A stretch of 64,000 nucleotides of DNA, taken from Actinomycetota bacterium (GTDB lineage: Bacteria; Actinomycetota; Acidimicrobiia; Acidimicrobiales; Iamiaceae). The stretch spans positions 1 to 64,000 of the forward strand of contig JAHBSO010000014.1 in assembly GCA_019639075.1 (NCBI GenBank). Reading direction: 5' to 3'. Made by a program: the position numbers and the translations under genes. Positions within the stretch are counted from its first letter, which is position 1. Every line of letters begins with the position of its first letter. Of this stretch, positions 17,130-25,854 are shown piece after piece. The notes beneath the pieces were generated by a model. That model saw only the letters and a list, made by a program, of their open reading frames with translations, was not told the origin of the DNA and did no database searches.

Positions 17130-17774
17130 TCACCACGGCCCCACCGTCGCCAGGATCGAGCGCGCGACCTGCCCGAACGTCGCCCCGGCCACACCCGTCG
17201 GGTCGGGGCCCGGACCGATCGGGTCGGTCCCGCCGCCGTCGGGGCCCGGGTCCGGGACCAGGTGGGCCCGACCGCCGCCGACCGCACCGCCCCACAACGT
17301 CGATGGGTCGAGGTAGGTCTCGCCCCGGCGGACGCCGAGGTGGAAGCGCTCCCCCGCGACGGCCACGACGGCACCCGCGTCGACCACGTCGCCGGCGCCG
17401 ACCCGGACCGCGGCCACGAACGAGTACGACGACCGCAAGCCGTCCGGGTGGCGGACCGTGACGTGGAGGGCGCCGGCCACGGGACCCGCGAAGGTCACCA
17501 CGCCGGGGCCGATCGCCCGCACCATCTGTCCGGGGGTGGTGGCGTACTCGATGCCGCGGTTCCCGGGCGCCCACGGCTCCGTCGGCGCCCGGAACGGGTC
17601 GCTGACCTGGGCATCGACCGGCGGTCGGTATCGCGGGCGCACCCCGGCGTCGGCCGCGGACCCGGCGCCGTCCTGGGCGGCAGCCGGACCGACCGGACCG
17701 ACGAGCGGTCCCGGGACGATGACGGCCAGGACGAGGCCGGCCAGCGCGGCCCGACACCGGCGGCCGGCGCTCAC
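17130..17774 (-). CDS. secreted M23/LytM-like protein lacking the usual zinc ligands
   Basis: This 214-residue protein has an N-terminal signal peptide (hydrophobic core about 10-33, likely cleavage after AAAQ or close by) and one LytM-like beta domain. In active M23 peptidases the domain starts with HxxxD and ends with HxH. Here the corresponding segments read NRGIE (72-76) and HLG (145-147), so the metal site is lost. Family-typical strands remain ([31 protein letters not shown]). It is probably a non-catalytic envelope protein or activator, as with EnvC-type LytM factors. It follows the whiG-type sigma gene after 13 bases and may be co-transcribed with it. Confidence 0.85.
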   Translation of the reverse strand: MSAGRRCRAALAGLVLAVIVPGPLVGPVGPAAAQDGAGSAADAGVRPRYRPPVDAQVSDPFRAPTEPWAPGNRGIEYATTPGQMVRAIGPGVVTFAGPVAGALHVTVRHPDGLRSSYSFVAAVRVGAGDVVDAGAVVAVAGERFHLGVRRGETYLDPSTLWGGAVGGGRAHLVPDPGPDGGGTDPIGPGPDPTGVAGATFGQVARSILATVGPW

Positions 17775-17787
17775 GACCGCGCTCCGA

Positions 17788-18552
17788 TCAGGCCAGTTCG
17801 CGCTCCATGGCCTGGAGCCGGCTGCGCAGGTGGAGCACGGCGCGGGTGTGGATCTGGCTGACGCGGCTCTCGGTGACCTTCAGGACCTGGCCGATCTGGG
17901 CCAGCGTCAGGTTCTCGAAGTAGTACAGCGTGAGCACGACCTTCTCCCGATCGGGCATGCGTTCGATGGCCGAGGCCAGCTGGCCCCGCATCTCGTGCAT
18001 CTCGAACAGGGCACCCGGACCGGCGGAGTCGTCGGCGATGGTGTCGGCGAGGGTCGCCTGCTCGTGACGGTCTCCGAGCCACTCGTCGAGCGCCATCACG
18101 CCGGTGAGCGACACCTGGCCGAGCACCGACTGCAACGTCTCGGCCGAATAGCCGAGCTCCTCGGCCAGCTCCGCCTCCGAGGGCGACCGGTGGAGCTTGC
18201 CCTCCAGCTTGGAGAAGGCGTTCTCGACGGCCCGGGCCTTGGCCCGCACCGATCGAGGAACCCAGTCGTTGGCCCGCAGCTCGTCGAGGATCGCGCCCTT
18301 GATGCGCGAGATCGCGTACGTCTCGAACTTGAGCCCCCGGTCGAGGTCGAACTTCTCGATGGCGTCGATCAGGCCGAAGATGCCGTAGCTGACCAGGTCG
18401 GACTGCTCCACGTTGGCCGGGAGGCCCGCCCCGACCCGACCGGCGACGTACTTGACGAGCGGCGAGTAGTGCAGGATCAGCCGATCCCGGGCGGCCCGGG
18501 AGGCCGTCCGCCCATAGTGCTCCCAGAGCTCGTCCACAGGTTCGGTGCTCAT
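17788..18552 (-). CDS. whiG: FliA/WhiG-family RNA polymerase sigma factor
   Basis: This 254-residue group 3 sigma factor shows region 2 (LILHYSPLVKYVAGRVGAGL, DLVSYGIFGLIDAIEKFD, FETYAISRIKGAILDELR), region 3, and region 4 with the helix-turn-helix LTLAQIGQVLKVTESRVSQ. In Streptomyces WhiG drives sporulation genes; in flagellated bacteria FliA drives motility genes. No flagellar or sporulation gene is in view, so the regulon here is unknown. Position beside rpsB, xerC and dprA matches the actinobacterial whiG locus, which is why I use that symbol. xerC lies 12 bases upstream. Confidence 0.9.
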   Translation of the reverse strand: MSTEPVDELWEHYGRTASRAARDRLILHYSPLVKYVAGRVGAGLPANVEQSDLVSYGIFGLIDAIEKFDLDRGLKFETYAISRIKGAILDELRANDWVPRSVRAKARAVENAFSKLEGKLHRSPSEAELAEELGYSAETLQSVLGQVSLTGVMALDEWLGDRHEQATLADTIADDSAGPGALFEMHEMRGQLASAIERMPDREKVVLTLYYFENLTLAQIGQVLKVTESRVSQIHTRAVLHLRSRLQAMERELA

Positions 18553-18564
18553 GGGTGCGTTCGC

Positions 18565-19467
18565 TCAGGCACGTGGATGCGTCTCGTCGTAGACCCGCCG
18601 CAGCCGTTCCCGACTGACGTGGGTGTAGATCTGGGTCGTGGCAAGGTCCTGGTGGCCCAGGAGCTCCTGCACCACTCTCAGATCGGCACCACCGTCGAGA
18701 AGGTGAGTGGCGAAGGTGTGCCGCAGTGCGTGGGGATGCGTCGGCTCCGGCGAACGACGGTCGATGATCCGCCGGACGTCCCGGGGCGTGAGCCGGTTCC
18801 CCCGCCGGTTCACGAACAGCCGATCGTCGCTGGTCCCCGGCTGGACCAGCAGGGGTCGGCCGTCGGCCAGCCAGCGCCGCAGCGCCAGCACGGCCGGCTC
18901 GCTCACGGGGACCTGGCGCTGCTTCGAGCCCTTGCCCCAGACGGTGACCCGCGCCGACGGGAGGTCCAGGTCGCGACGGTCGAGCCCGCACAGCTCGGCC
19001 ACCCGGAGCCCGCTGCCGTAGAGCAGCTCCAGGACGGCGTCGTCCTGAAGTCGACGCGCGTCGGCCGCGTGGTCGGCATCGTCGCCGACCTGCGACTCGA
19101 CGCTCCCGGGTGGTTCGAGCAGGGCGCGGAGGTCGTCGTCGTGGAGGACCCGGGGCAACCGCTTCGGACCCGACGGGGCCCGGAGCGTGATCGACGGGTC
19201 GGCGTCGATCACGCCGGTGCGCGCGCACCACGCGAAGTAGCGGCGCAACGCAGACACCCGGCGGGCGACGGTGCTCGGCGCCGATGGACGATCGGCGACG
19301 TCGACGAGGTAGGCGCGAAGCGTCCGTCGGTCGACCGAACCTGGCGCGTCGAGGGAACGACCCGCCGCCCAGGCGGTGAAGTCCGCGAGGTCTCGCCGGT
19401 AGGCCGCCACCGTGTTCGGCGCCGCGGCCGTCAGCGAGGCCAGGAAACCCTCCTCGTTCCAAACCAC
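18565..19467 (-). CDS. xerC: tyrosine recombinase XerC-like
   Basis: This 300-residue site-specific recombinase has an N-terminal SAM-like core-binding domain (TVAAYRRDLADFTAWAAG) and a C-terminal catalytic domain. The catalytic set is visible: Arg in GSGLRVAEL, Lys in VWGKGSKQR, HALRHTFATHLLDGG (HxxR), the second His in LLGHQDLATTQ and the nucleophile Tyr in IYTH. It probably resolves chromosome dimers at dif. The GTG start has no Shine-Dalgarno but lies 6 bases after TACGGT (19474-19479), suggesting leaderless expression. No attachment site is visible nearby, and the chromosomal context argues against a phage integrase. Confidence 0.92.
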   Translation of the reverse strand: MVWNEEGFLASLTAAAPNTVAAYRRDLADFTAWAAGRSLDAPGSVDRRTLRAYLVDVADRPSAPSTVARRVSALRRYFAWCARTGVIDADPSITLRAPSGPKRLPRVLHDDDLRALLEPPGSVESQVGDDADHAADARRLQDDAVLELLYGSGLRVAELCGLDRRDLDLPSARVTVWGKGSKQRQVPVSEPAVLALRRWLADGRPLLVQPGTSDDRLFVNRRGNRLTPRDVRRIIDRRSPEPTHPHALRHTFATHLLDGGADLRVVQELLGHQDLATTQIYTHVSRERLRRVYDETHPRA

Positions 19468-19491
19468 GGGGCCACCGTAACGGCCGGGCGC

Positions 19492-20709
19492 TCATCGGCC
19501 GACCATCCGCTCGACGGGCAGGGCCGGTTCGTACCAGCCGCCGTTGGCGACGACGTGGCCCGACAGCTCGAGGGCGGTGAGCGCGGCAGATACCTCGTCG
19601 ACGCCGGTCCCGCCCACCGCGACCAGCTCGGCGAGGGCGAGCGGACCGGCACCCAACGCGTCGAGCAAGAGCTGCTCCAGGGCCGGTCGCGGTGGAGCCG
19701 ACGGCTCCGCCGCTCGGCCGACCGGACGTTCCGAGGGCAGGGCCAGTCCGAGCTCCCCGAGCACGTCGTCGACGTCGCGCACCAGCTTGGCGCCATCGGT
19801 GATCAGGGCGTTGGTCCCGGCCGCGGCCGGCGCGGAGGGGTGGCCCGGCACCGCGAGGACGGGCACGCCGCGCTCCAACGCCTCGTCGGCGGTGAGCATC
19901 GACCCCCCGGCGGCCCGGGACTCGACGACGACCACGGCGTCGCTCAGCCCGGCGATGATCCGGTTCCGGGCCGGGAACCGCCAGGCGTTCGGTCGGCTTC
20001 CGAGCGGGGTCTCCGACACGAGGGTCCCGTGGAGCGCGACCTCACGATGGAGCCGCTCGTGGCGGGCCGGGTACGCGATGTCGAGGCCAGCAGCGACCAC
20101 GCCGACCGGGGCGCCCGGGATGCCCCGCTCGTGCTCCAGCGGGCCGGCCAGCACGTCGACCGCGCCCCGGTGGGCCGCGCCGTCGATGCCGAGCGCGAGC
20201 CCGGACACGACGCAGATCCCGGCCGCGGTGAGGTCGGCCCCGAGCCGGCGGGCGAAGGTGCGCCCGAGGGTCGTGGCGTTGCGAGTGCCGACGATCGCGA
20301 CCGTGGGGACCTGGGGTTCCGGCACCGGCCCGGTCGTGAACAGCACGGCGGGCGGTTCGAGGTCGGCCACGAGGCGCGTGGGGTAGCCGCGCCGGCCCCG
20401 CACGAGGACGCGGATGCCCCGGTCGCGGTACTCGGCCAGCACGGTGGCGGGGTCGATCTCCCGCGCGGCGCGCACGGCGGCCGGTCGGGCGTCGGCGTGC
20501 AGGCGGCGAGCGAGCGGTTCGCAGCGCTGGACGTCTCCGCCGACCAGCGCCTCCCACGCCCGTCCTGCGCCGACCTGCTCCTGGCACTGCTCGAGGCACC
20601 TGGGCCCGATCCCGTCGATCATGGCCAGGGCGACGAGGGACGCCGCCTCCTCGTCGAGCCGCGCCCGGCTCGGTGCGGCCTCCGCCGGGCTCCACGCTGC
20701 CGGGCTCAC
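19492..20709 (-). CDS. dprA: DNA-processing protein DprA
   Basis: This 405-residue protein belongs to the Smf/DprA family, which loads RecA on incoming single-stranded DNA during transformation. An N-terminal helix-hairpin region (ALAMIDGIGPRCLEQ) precedes the Rossmann-like core with VAIVGTRNATTLGRTFARRL, VVSGLALGIDGAAHRGA, and FPARNRIIAGLSDAVVVVES, and a winged-helix C-terminal domain (LLDALGAGPLALAELVAV). The GTG start overlaps the comM stop as GTGA. The comM-dprA pairing suggests a conserved competence or DNA-uptake function, though no uptake machinery is in this window. Confidence 0.94.
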   Translation of the reverse strand: MSPAAWSPAEAAPSRARLDEEAASLVALAMIDGIGPRCLEQCQEQVGAGRAWEALVGGDVQRCEPLARRLHADARPAAVRAAREIDPATVLAEYRDRGIRVLVRGRRGYPTRLVADLEPPAVLFTTGPVPEPQVPTVAIVGTRNATTLGRTFARRLGADLTAAGICVVSGLALGIDGAAHRGAVDVLAGPLEHERGIPGAPVGVVAAGLDIAYPARHERLHREVALHGTLVSETPLGSRPNAWRFPARNRIIAGLSDAVVVVESRAAGGSMLTADEALERGVPVLAVPGHPSAPAAAGTNALITDGAKLVRDVDDVLGELGLALPSERPVGRAAEPSAPPRPALEQLLLDALGAGPLALAELVAVGGTGVDEVSAALTALELSGHVVANGGWYEPALPVERMVGR

Positions 20710-22217
20710 GCCGCCATCCCGGTGACCACGGCCAGCTCGGCCCGGAGCTGGAGCGCGGTGGCCACGTGGCCGACACCCAGCGGGCCACGGTGGCCGGCGA
20801 GGTCGCCCAGCGTGCACGCCACCCGCCGGATCCGCACCAGTCCCCTGGCGCTCAAGCGACCCGATCGGAGCGCGGTGACGAGCAGCTCCCGGGCGTCGTC
20901 GGTGATCGGGGCCGTGTCGTCGAGCGCCTCGCCGTCCAGCTCGGCGTTCGTCCGCACGCCGCGGGCGACGGCCCGCTCGCGCGCCCGGGCCACGCGCTCG
21001 GCCACCTCCACGGTGGCCTCGCCCCGGTCGTTGCCAAGCAGTTCCTCGATCTCGGGCCGCAGCACCTCGATCCGCAGATCGAAGCGATCGAGCAGCGGAC
21101 CCGACAGGCGGCGCCGGTACCGCGTGAGCCCGGCGGTGGTGCAACGGCAGCGCCCGGGTCGGCCGGCCTCGCCGCACGGACACGGGTTCATCGCCGCGAC
21201 GAGCAGGACTCGGGCCGGCAGGTCGGCCTGGAACCGAGCCCGGCTCACCCGGACCACACCCGACTCCAGCGGCTGGCGGAGCGCGTCGAGCGTCGACGGC
21301 CCGAACTCGGCCAGCTCGTCCAGGAACAACACGCCCGCGTGGGCCCTCGAAAGCTCGCCGGGTCGGAGCACGTCGCTCCCGCCGCCCACGAGCGCCACCA
21401 TGGTCGAGCCGTGGTGCGGGGCCCGGAACGGCGGGCGGGTGGCCAGTCCGTGGCCGGCCGGGTCACCGACCGCCGACCGCACCCGGGTGACCGCCATGGC
21501 GTCCGCCCGGTCGAGGTCGGGAAGCAGCCCGGGGAGCCGGCTGGCGAGCATGGTCTTGCCCGCCCCGGGCGGACCGACCATGAGCAGGTGGTGGCCTCCG
21601 GCCGCCGCGACCTCCAGGGCCCGGCGCACCACTGGCTGGCCGCGGACGTCGGCCAGGTCGGGCACGATGGGCGGCGGTGGCGGATCGGGCGGCGACGACG
21701 GCTCGGGCCAGGGCCCGCGACCCCGCAGGGCGTCGACCAGCTCGCGCAAGGACGAGACACCACGCACCTCCGGTCCACCGACCAACTCGGCCTCGTGCAC
21801 CCGACTGGACGGCACCACCACGGTGGGCGCCTGCACGGCGTCGACCAGCGGGACGATGCCGGCGATGGGCCGGACCGTGCCGTCGAGGCCGAGCTCGCCG
21901 AGGAACGCGAGCCCGCGGACCGCCTCGGCATCGATCTCGCCCTGGGCGACGAGCACGCCGACGGCCATGGCCAGGTCGAGCGTGGCCCCGGGCTTGCGCA
22001 GCTCGCTCGGGGCGAGGTTGATGGTGATTCGCTGCAGGGGCCAGGGGATCTCGGCGGCCATGACGGCGGCCCGGACGCGGTCCCGGGCCTCCCGGCAGGC
22101 GGCGTCGGGCAGGCCGACGATCGAGAGCCCGGGCAGGCCGTTGGCCACGTGGACCTCGACGGTGACGGGACGACCGTCGACGCCGATGACGATGGACGAG
22201 GGGATGCTGGCGAACAC
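20706..22217 (-). CDS. comM: YifB/ComM family Mg-chelatase-like AAA+ ATPase
   Basis: This 503-residue protein combines an N-terminal Lon-like S5 domain (VEVHVANGLPGLSIVGLPDAA, NLAPSELRKPGATLDLAMA) with a Mg-chelatase-type AAA+ core. It has Walker A GPPGAGKTMLASRLPGLLP, Walker B GVLFLDELAEF, a Cys-rich loop (NPCPCGE, RCRC) and the C-terminal lid helices. In other bacteria ComM is a helicase promoting branch migration during transformation. GTG at 22217 is chosen because GGGGAGGAA lies just upstream; an in-frame GTG at 22283 would add 22 residues with no family similarity. It overlaps dprA by 4 bases. Confidence 0.93.
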   Translation of the reverse strand: MFASIPSSIVIGVDGRPVTVEVHVANGLPGLSIVGLPDAACREARDRVRAAVMAAEIPWPLQRITINLAPSELRKPGATLDLAMAVGVLVAQGEIDAEAVRGLAFLGELGLDGTVRPIAGIVPLVDAVQAPTVVVPSSRVHEAELVGGPEVRGVSSLRELVDALRGRGPWPEPSSPPDPPPPPIVPDLADVRGQPVVRRALEVAAAGGHHLLMVGPPGAGKTMLASRLPGLLPDLDRADAMAVTRVRSAVGDPAGHGLATRPPFRAPHHGSTMVALVGGGSDVLRPGELSRAHAGVLFLDELAEFGPSTLDALRQPLESGVVRVSRARFQADLPARVLLVAAMNPCPCGEAGRPGRCRCTTAGLTRYRRRLSGPLLDRFDLRIEVLRPEIEELLGNDRGEATVEVAERVARARERAVARGVRTNAELDGEALDDTAPITDDARELLVTALRSGRLSARGLVRIRRVACTLGDLAGHRGPLGVGHVATALQLRAELAVVTGMAA

Positions 22218-22374
22218 GGTGTTCCTCCCCACCCCGGGACGGGGCGGTCGACGAAGCGAGAGGAGGACCGCGCGTCGATCCACGAGACGGGCCGGTTGCC
22301 GACCGGCGAAGCCGTCCGCCGGACGGCACCCCGGACCTTAGCGAGGGGGTGTGACGATGTGAACCGCCGGCGCC

Positions 22375-24117
22375 CTACGGCCGCAGCAGCTTGTAGTTGT
22401 GCTCGGCCTCGTCGATCACCTGCTTCGCCTCACCGCCGAACACCTGCTTGAACATCGACAAGGTGAAGCCGGCCAGGGTCTTGGCCGGCACGTGCGACGG
22501 CACGGCGAGCGCCGCCGCGTCGGTCACGACGTCGAGCACCACCGGACCGTCCCGATGCCCCAAGGCCCGCTGCACGGCGTCGCGCAGCTCGGCCGGATCC
22601 TCGACCCGGATGCCCGTGGCCCCGCACCCTTCGGCGATCCGGGCGTAGTTCGTCGGCGGCAGGTCGGTGGCCCAGGGCACCATGCCGACCTCCTGCATCT
22701 CGATGTTGACGAAGTCCAGCAGGCTGTTGTTGAACACGACGTGCACGACGTTCGCCCCCCGGTGCACCTCGGTCAGCAGGTCGCCGATGCCGAGCATCGA
22801 GAACCCGCCGTCGCCGCACATCGCCACCACCTGGCGACCGGGATGGGCGAGCGAGGCCCCGAAGGCGTTCGGTGAAGCGGTCGCCATCGAGGCCCACGAG
22901 AACGAGCCGAACATCAACCGGTCGCCGGAGAACTCGATGTGGCGGGCGGCCCAGATGCAGCAGGCGCCGACGTCGACGGTGACCACCGCGTCGTCGTCCA
23001 TGAGCTCGTTCAGCAGCGCCGCCAAGTACTGGGGTCGGATCGGCGTCTCCTGGTCCCCGTGGGTGACGTACGCGTTCAGCTCGCCCTTCCACCGCTCGGA
23101 GACCTTCAGGGCGTGGCGGAGGTGGCTGTCGTCGGTCTTGGCGTCCACGAGCGGCAGGAGCGCGGTGGCGAACGCGTCGACGTCGGCCACGCTCCCGCAG
23201 GCGATCGGCACCCGGCGACCGATCATCTGCGGCCGGTCGTCGACCTGGACGATCTCGGCATCGCCGGCCTGGAGGAACTCACCGAAGGGGAAGTCGGTGC
23301 CGAGCATGAGGATCAGGTCGGCGTGCTTCAGCGCGTCGAAGCAGCCGCCGTAGCCGAGCAGGCCGGTCATCCCGACGGCGTTGGGGTTGTCGGCCTCGAG
23401 CCACACCTTGCCCTTCAGCGAGTAGCCCACCGGGGCCTGCAGCTTCTCGGCGAGGGCCTTCACCGAGTCGACCGCGCCCCGGCACCCGTCGCCGCCGAAG
23501 ATCGTGACCTTCCCTGCCCCGTTCACGAGTTCGGCGATCGCGGCCAGGTCCTCCTCGGACGGCACCGGCACGGGGACCGACGGCAGGAACAGCGTCGGCT
23601 CGGGGCCGGGCGCCTTCGCGTGCGCGATGTCACCGGGGAGCGCGATCACCGTCGGGCCGCGGTCGAGGATGGCGGTCCGGATGGCCTTGGCGAAGATCGT
23701 CTGCGCCGCGGCCGCGCTCACCACCCGCCCCGTGTACAGCGACCCGGTGCGGAACAGGTCCTCGGGGCTGATCTCCTCGATGTACGCGGTGCCCATGATC
23801 TCGACCTCGATGTCGCCGGCGATCACGATGACCGGGCAACGTTCGTGGAACGCGTCGAGGACCCCGTTCAACAGGTGGGTGACGCCGGGCCCGGCCGTCC
23901 CGCAGACCGCCACCGGTTGCCCGGTGACGAACGCCTCGGCGTTCGCCGCGAAGGCGCCCCACTCCTCGTGGCGCACGTGGACGAACTCGATCTCGTCGGT
24001 GTGCCGTCGGAACGCGTCGAAGGTCGGATCGAGCGCGTCGCCCACGATCCCGTAGCACCGCCGCACACCGGCCTGCGCCAGCATCGTCCAGAGGTCGTCT
24101 GCCACCGTTCGCGACAT
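22375..24117 (-). CDS. poxB: thiamine diphosphate-dependent pyruvate oxidase/dehydrogenase (PoxB-like)
   Basis: This 580-residue enzyme has the three-domain acetolactate synthase/pyruvate oxidase plan. The N-terminal PYR domain contains RCYGIVGDALDPTFDAFRR and the Glu in HVRHEEWGAFAANAEA. The central FAD-binding-type domain contains VTIFGGDGCRGA. The C-terminal PP domain has the ThDP motif CGDGGFSMLGIGDLLTE ending in VVFNNS. The best match in mind is PoxB-type pyruvate:quinone oxidoreductase, which yields acetate and CO2 at the membrane; a decarboxylase of another 2-oxo acid is possible. ATG 24117 is preferred; a GTG six codons upstream is possible. TACGTT near 24164-24169 may be its -10. Confidence 0.88.
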   Translation of the reverse strand: MSRTVADDLWTMLAQAGVRRCYGIVGDALDPTFDAFRRHTDEIEFVHVRHEEWGAFAANAEAFVTGQPVAVCGTAGPGVTHLLNGVLDAFHERCPVIVIAGDIEVEIMGTAYIEEISPEDLFRTGSLYTGRVVSAAAAQTIFAKAIRTAILDRGPTVIALPGDIAHAKAPGPEPTLFLPSVPVPVPSEEDLAAIAELVNGAGKVTIFGGDGCRGAVDSVKALAEKLQAPVGYSLKGKVWLEADNPNAVGMTGLLGYGGCFDALKHADLILMLGTDFPFGEFLQAGDAEIVQVDDRPQMIGRRVPIACGSVADVDAFATALLPLVDAKTDDSHLRHALKVSERWKGELNAYVTHGDQETPIRPQYLAALLNELMDDDAVVTVDVGACCIWAARHIEFSGDRLMFGSFSWASMATASPNAFGASLAHPGRQVVAMCGDGGFSMLGIGDLLTEVHRGANVVHVVFNNSLLDFVNIEMQEVGMVPWATDLPPTNYARIAEGCGATGIRVEDPAELRDAVQRALGHRDGPVVLDVVTDAAALAVPSHVPAKTLAGFTLSMFKQVFGGEAKQVIDEAEHNYKLLRP

Positions 24118-24244
24118 CGGGCCATCCCCTCTCACGTCGAAGGTGATCGCCCGTTCGTGCTCAACGTAGCGAGCCGTGGCCCGCCGTGCTCGCCCGATGC
24201 CCGCGATCGCCGTGGAGGTGTGGCCGGGCCCGAGGCGCCGAGGG

Positions 24245-25039
24245 TCAGCGACCCCGGAAGGTCGGCGTGCGCTTCTGGATGAACGCCATGATCGCCTCGG
24301 CGGTGTCGGCCGACGCGAAGTTCACGGCCTGTGCCGCACCCTCGGCCGCCAGTGCCTCCCCGAGCGACGAGGTCGACGACCGATCGAGGAGGCCCTTCGA
24401 CTGGCTGACCGCGATCGGCGGCAGCGACACCAGGCGCTCGGCCCACTCCTGCACCGCGGCGTCGAGCTCGTCGACGGGGACGACCTTGTTGACCAGACCG
24501 ATCCGATCCGCCTCGGCCGCGTCGATGATCGGCGCCAGCAGCGACAGTTCCTTGGCCTTGTGGAGGCCGACCCGCCTGGGCAGGAGCCACGAGCTGCCGA
24601 GGTCGAGCGACAGGCCACGGGTGGCGAAGATCTCCGAGAACCGGGCCCGCTCGGAGGCCACGATGAGGTCGCAGCCCAGGGCCAGGCTCATCCCGGCCCC
24701 GACCGCCACGCCGTCGACCCGGGCGATCACGGGCTGGGGCAGGGCGTGCAGCGTGGCCGCGGCCTCGCTCGCCCACCGCAGCGACGTGAGGGCGTGCTCG
24801 TCGTCGGGCACGCCCAGGTCGGCACCGGAGCAGAAGTCGTCGCCGGCGCCGGTGAGGACGACCGCCCACACGTCGGACTCGAAGGCGAGCCAGCGGAACA
24901 CGTCGGCCAGTTGCCCCCACATCGCCGGGGTGCACGCGTTCTTCCGACCGGGGCTGGAGATCGTGACGGTGGCGATTCGACCGTCGACGGCGCTGAACAC
25001 GTTGTCGGTGTCGTCCGGTCGGGAGGTGAGCTGGCCCAT
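24245..25039 (-). CDS. enoyl-CoA hydratase/isomerase family protein
   Basis: This 264-residue crotonase-fold protein has the N-terminal strand IATVTISSPGRKNACTPAMW, the first oxyanion loop DDFCSGADLGVPD, the second oxyanion loop VDGVAVGAGMSLALGCDLIVA, and SLDLGSSWLLPRRVG with SLPPIAVSQSKGLLD later. The substrate is unpredictable; it could hydrate enoyl-CoA in fatty-acid or amino-acid breakdown. Three ATGs are possible; I chose 25039 because TATGGT (25047-25052) lies exactly 7 bases upstream, as for other leaderless genes here. Its -10 overlaps that of the divergent 36-residue gene. Confidence 0.9.
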   Translation of the reverse strand: MGQLTSRPDDTDNVFSAVDGRIATVTISSPGRKNACTPAMWGQLADVFRWLAFESDVWAVVLTGAGDDFCSGADLGVPDDEHALTSLRWASEAAATLHALPQPVIARVDGVAVGAGMSLALGCDLIVASERARFSEIFATRGLSLDLGSSWLLPRRVGLHKAKELSLLAPIIDAAEADRIGLVNKVVPVDELDAAVQEWAERLVSLPPIAVSQSKGLLDRSSTSSLGEALAAEGAAQAVNFASADTAEAIMAFIQKRTPTFRGR

Positions 25040-25046
25040 GCCGGCG

Positions 25047-25054
25047 ACCATACT
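25047..25054. promoter_or_regulatory. overlapping divergent -10 boxes
   Basis: The octamer ACCATACT contains a minus-strand TATGGT (25047-25052) and a plus-strand CATACT (25049-25054). Each stands 7 bases from the start codon of the gene it would serve (25039 minus, 25062 plus). The two promoters cannot both be melted by polymerase at once, so the genes may be expressed in a mutually exclusive way. Confidence 0.5.
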
Positions 25055-25061
25055 GGCCGTC

Positions 25062-25172
25062 ATGGGCTTCAACCCCCACCGCCAGTACAAGCGGACCCCC
25101 GCCGACTACGCCCTCGTCGCCGCAGCGTTCATCGTGTGCGCGCTGCTGCTGGCGTGGGCGTTCCTCGGCTGA
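25062..25172 (+). CDS. 36-residue conserved single-pass membrane protein
   Basis: The reading frame from ATG 25062 gives 36 residues beginning MGFNPHRQYKRTPADYAL, then one hydrophobic helix (ALVAAAFIVCALLLAWAFLG) at the very C-terminus. I recall short actinobacterial proteins of the same plan (MGFNPHR, basic linker, terminal AWAFLG helix), so I judge it real despite its size. The function is unknown. There is no Shine-Dalgarno; CATACT 7 bases upstream suggests a leaderless mRNA. It is divergent from the enoyl-CoA hydratase gene and convergent with yraN. Confidence 0.72.
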   Translation: MGFNPHRQYKRTPADYALVAAAFIVCALLLAWAFLG

Positions 25173-25194
25173 CGAAACCAGGCGTCGGGGGCGC

Positions 25195-25545
25195 TCAGAA
25201 CGCACCCTCGATGACGTCGACCTCACCGGCCAGCACGGCCACGACGTCGAACCGCAGCGCCGGGGCGTACGCCCGATCGCGGTGGTCGGCCAGCCACCGC
25301 ATCGCCACCTGGCGGACCTTGCGCTGCTTGGCCACGGTGACCGCCTCGGCCGGATGCCCGTAGGCCAGGCTGCTGCGGGTCTTGACCTCGCTGAACACGA
25401 GCACGTCGCCGCGCCGGCACACCAGGTCGAGCTCGCCCTCGCGGCACCGCCAGTTGCGGTCGAGCACGACGTAGCCGTGGGCCTCGTACCACGCCGCCGC
25501 CCGATCCTCACCGGAGGCGCCGAGCCGGCGGCGCCGCTGGGTCAC
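25195..25545 (-). CDS. yraN: UPF0102 (YraN) nuclease-fold protein
   Basis: This 116-residue protein has the restriction-endonuclease-like YraN pattern: LGASGEDRAAAWYEAHGY, VLDRNWRCREGELDLVCRR (GELD with acidic residues), and FSEVKTRSSLAYGHPAEAV (EVKxR). These residues form the PD-(D/E)xK-like site, although activity of the family is poorly defined. The GTG start overlaps the DUF2469 stop (GTGA). The DUF2469-yraN pairing is typical of actinobacteria. Confidence 0.92.
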   Translation of the reverse strand: MTQRRRRLGASGEDRAAAWYEAHGYVVLDRNWRCREGELDLVCRRGDVLVFSEVKTRSSLAYGHPAEAVTVAKQRKVRQVAMRWLADHRDRAYAPALRFDVVAVLAGEVDVIEGAF

Positions 25546-25847
25546 AACCCGAGGTCGGGGTTGGCCAGCTCCTCGATGTTCACGTCCTTGAACGTGACGA
25601 TGCGGACCGACGGGACGAAGCGCATCTTCGTCTGCCGGTACATGTCCCAGACCCACGCGTCGCGCAGCTCCAGCTCGACCCGGGTGCGGCCCTCGCCCTC
25701 GTGGACGACGTGCTCCACCGAGTTCGCCAGGTAGAACCGGCGCTCGGTCTCGACGACGTAGCGGAACGTCGGCGAGACGTCGCGGTACTCCTGGAAGAGC
25801 TGGTGCTCGATCTCGGCCTCGTACTGCTCGAGGTCGTCGACGCTCAT
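25542..25847 (-). CDS. DUF2469 family protein
   Basis: This 101-residue acidic protein matches the actinobacterial DUF2469 family almost end to end: MSVDDLEQYEAEIEHQLFQ, EYRDVSPTFRYVVETERRFY, LELRDAWVWDMYRQTKM and VRIVTFKDVNIEELAN. The function is unknown; it is a hallmark of the actinobacterial rplS-yraN neighbourhood. The leader contains CCCCC-GGTGCA-GGGGG (25855-25870), a hairpin ending about 7 bases before the ATG. A 17-codon frame starting at ATG 25897 ends in TGA overlapping this start. Confidence 0.93.
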   Translation of the reverse strand: MSVDDLEQYEAEIEHQLFQEYRDVSPTFRYVVETERRFYLANSVEHVVHEGEGRTRVELELRDAWVWDMYRQTKMRFVPSVRIVTFKDVNIEELANPDLGL

Positions 25848-25854
25848 GCTGCGA

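Noticed and set aside
18565..19467. The tyrosine recombinase as a prophage or integron integrase
   Set aside because: No attachment duplications, phage genes or cassette array are visible. The position between whiG and dprA matches chromosomal xerC.
17458..22341. A 1627-codon open frame on the plus strand opposite the M23, whiG, xerC, dprA and comM genes
   Set aside because: All five minus-strand genes are clear members of known families. The plus frame is compositional shadow with no domain.
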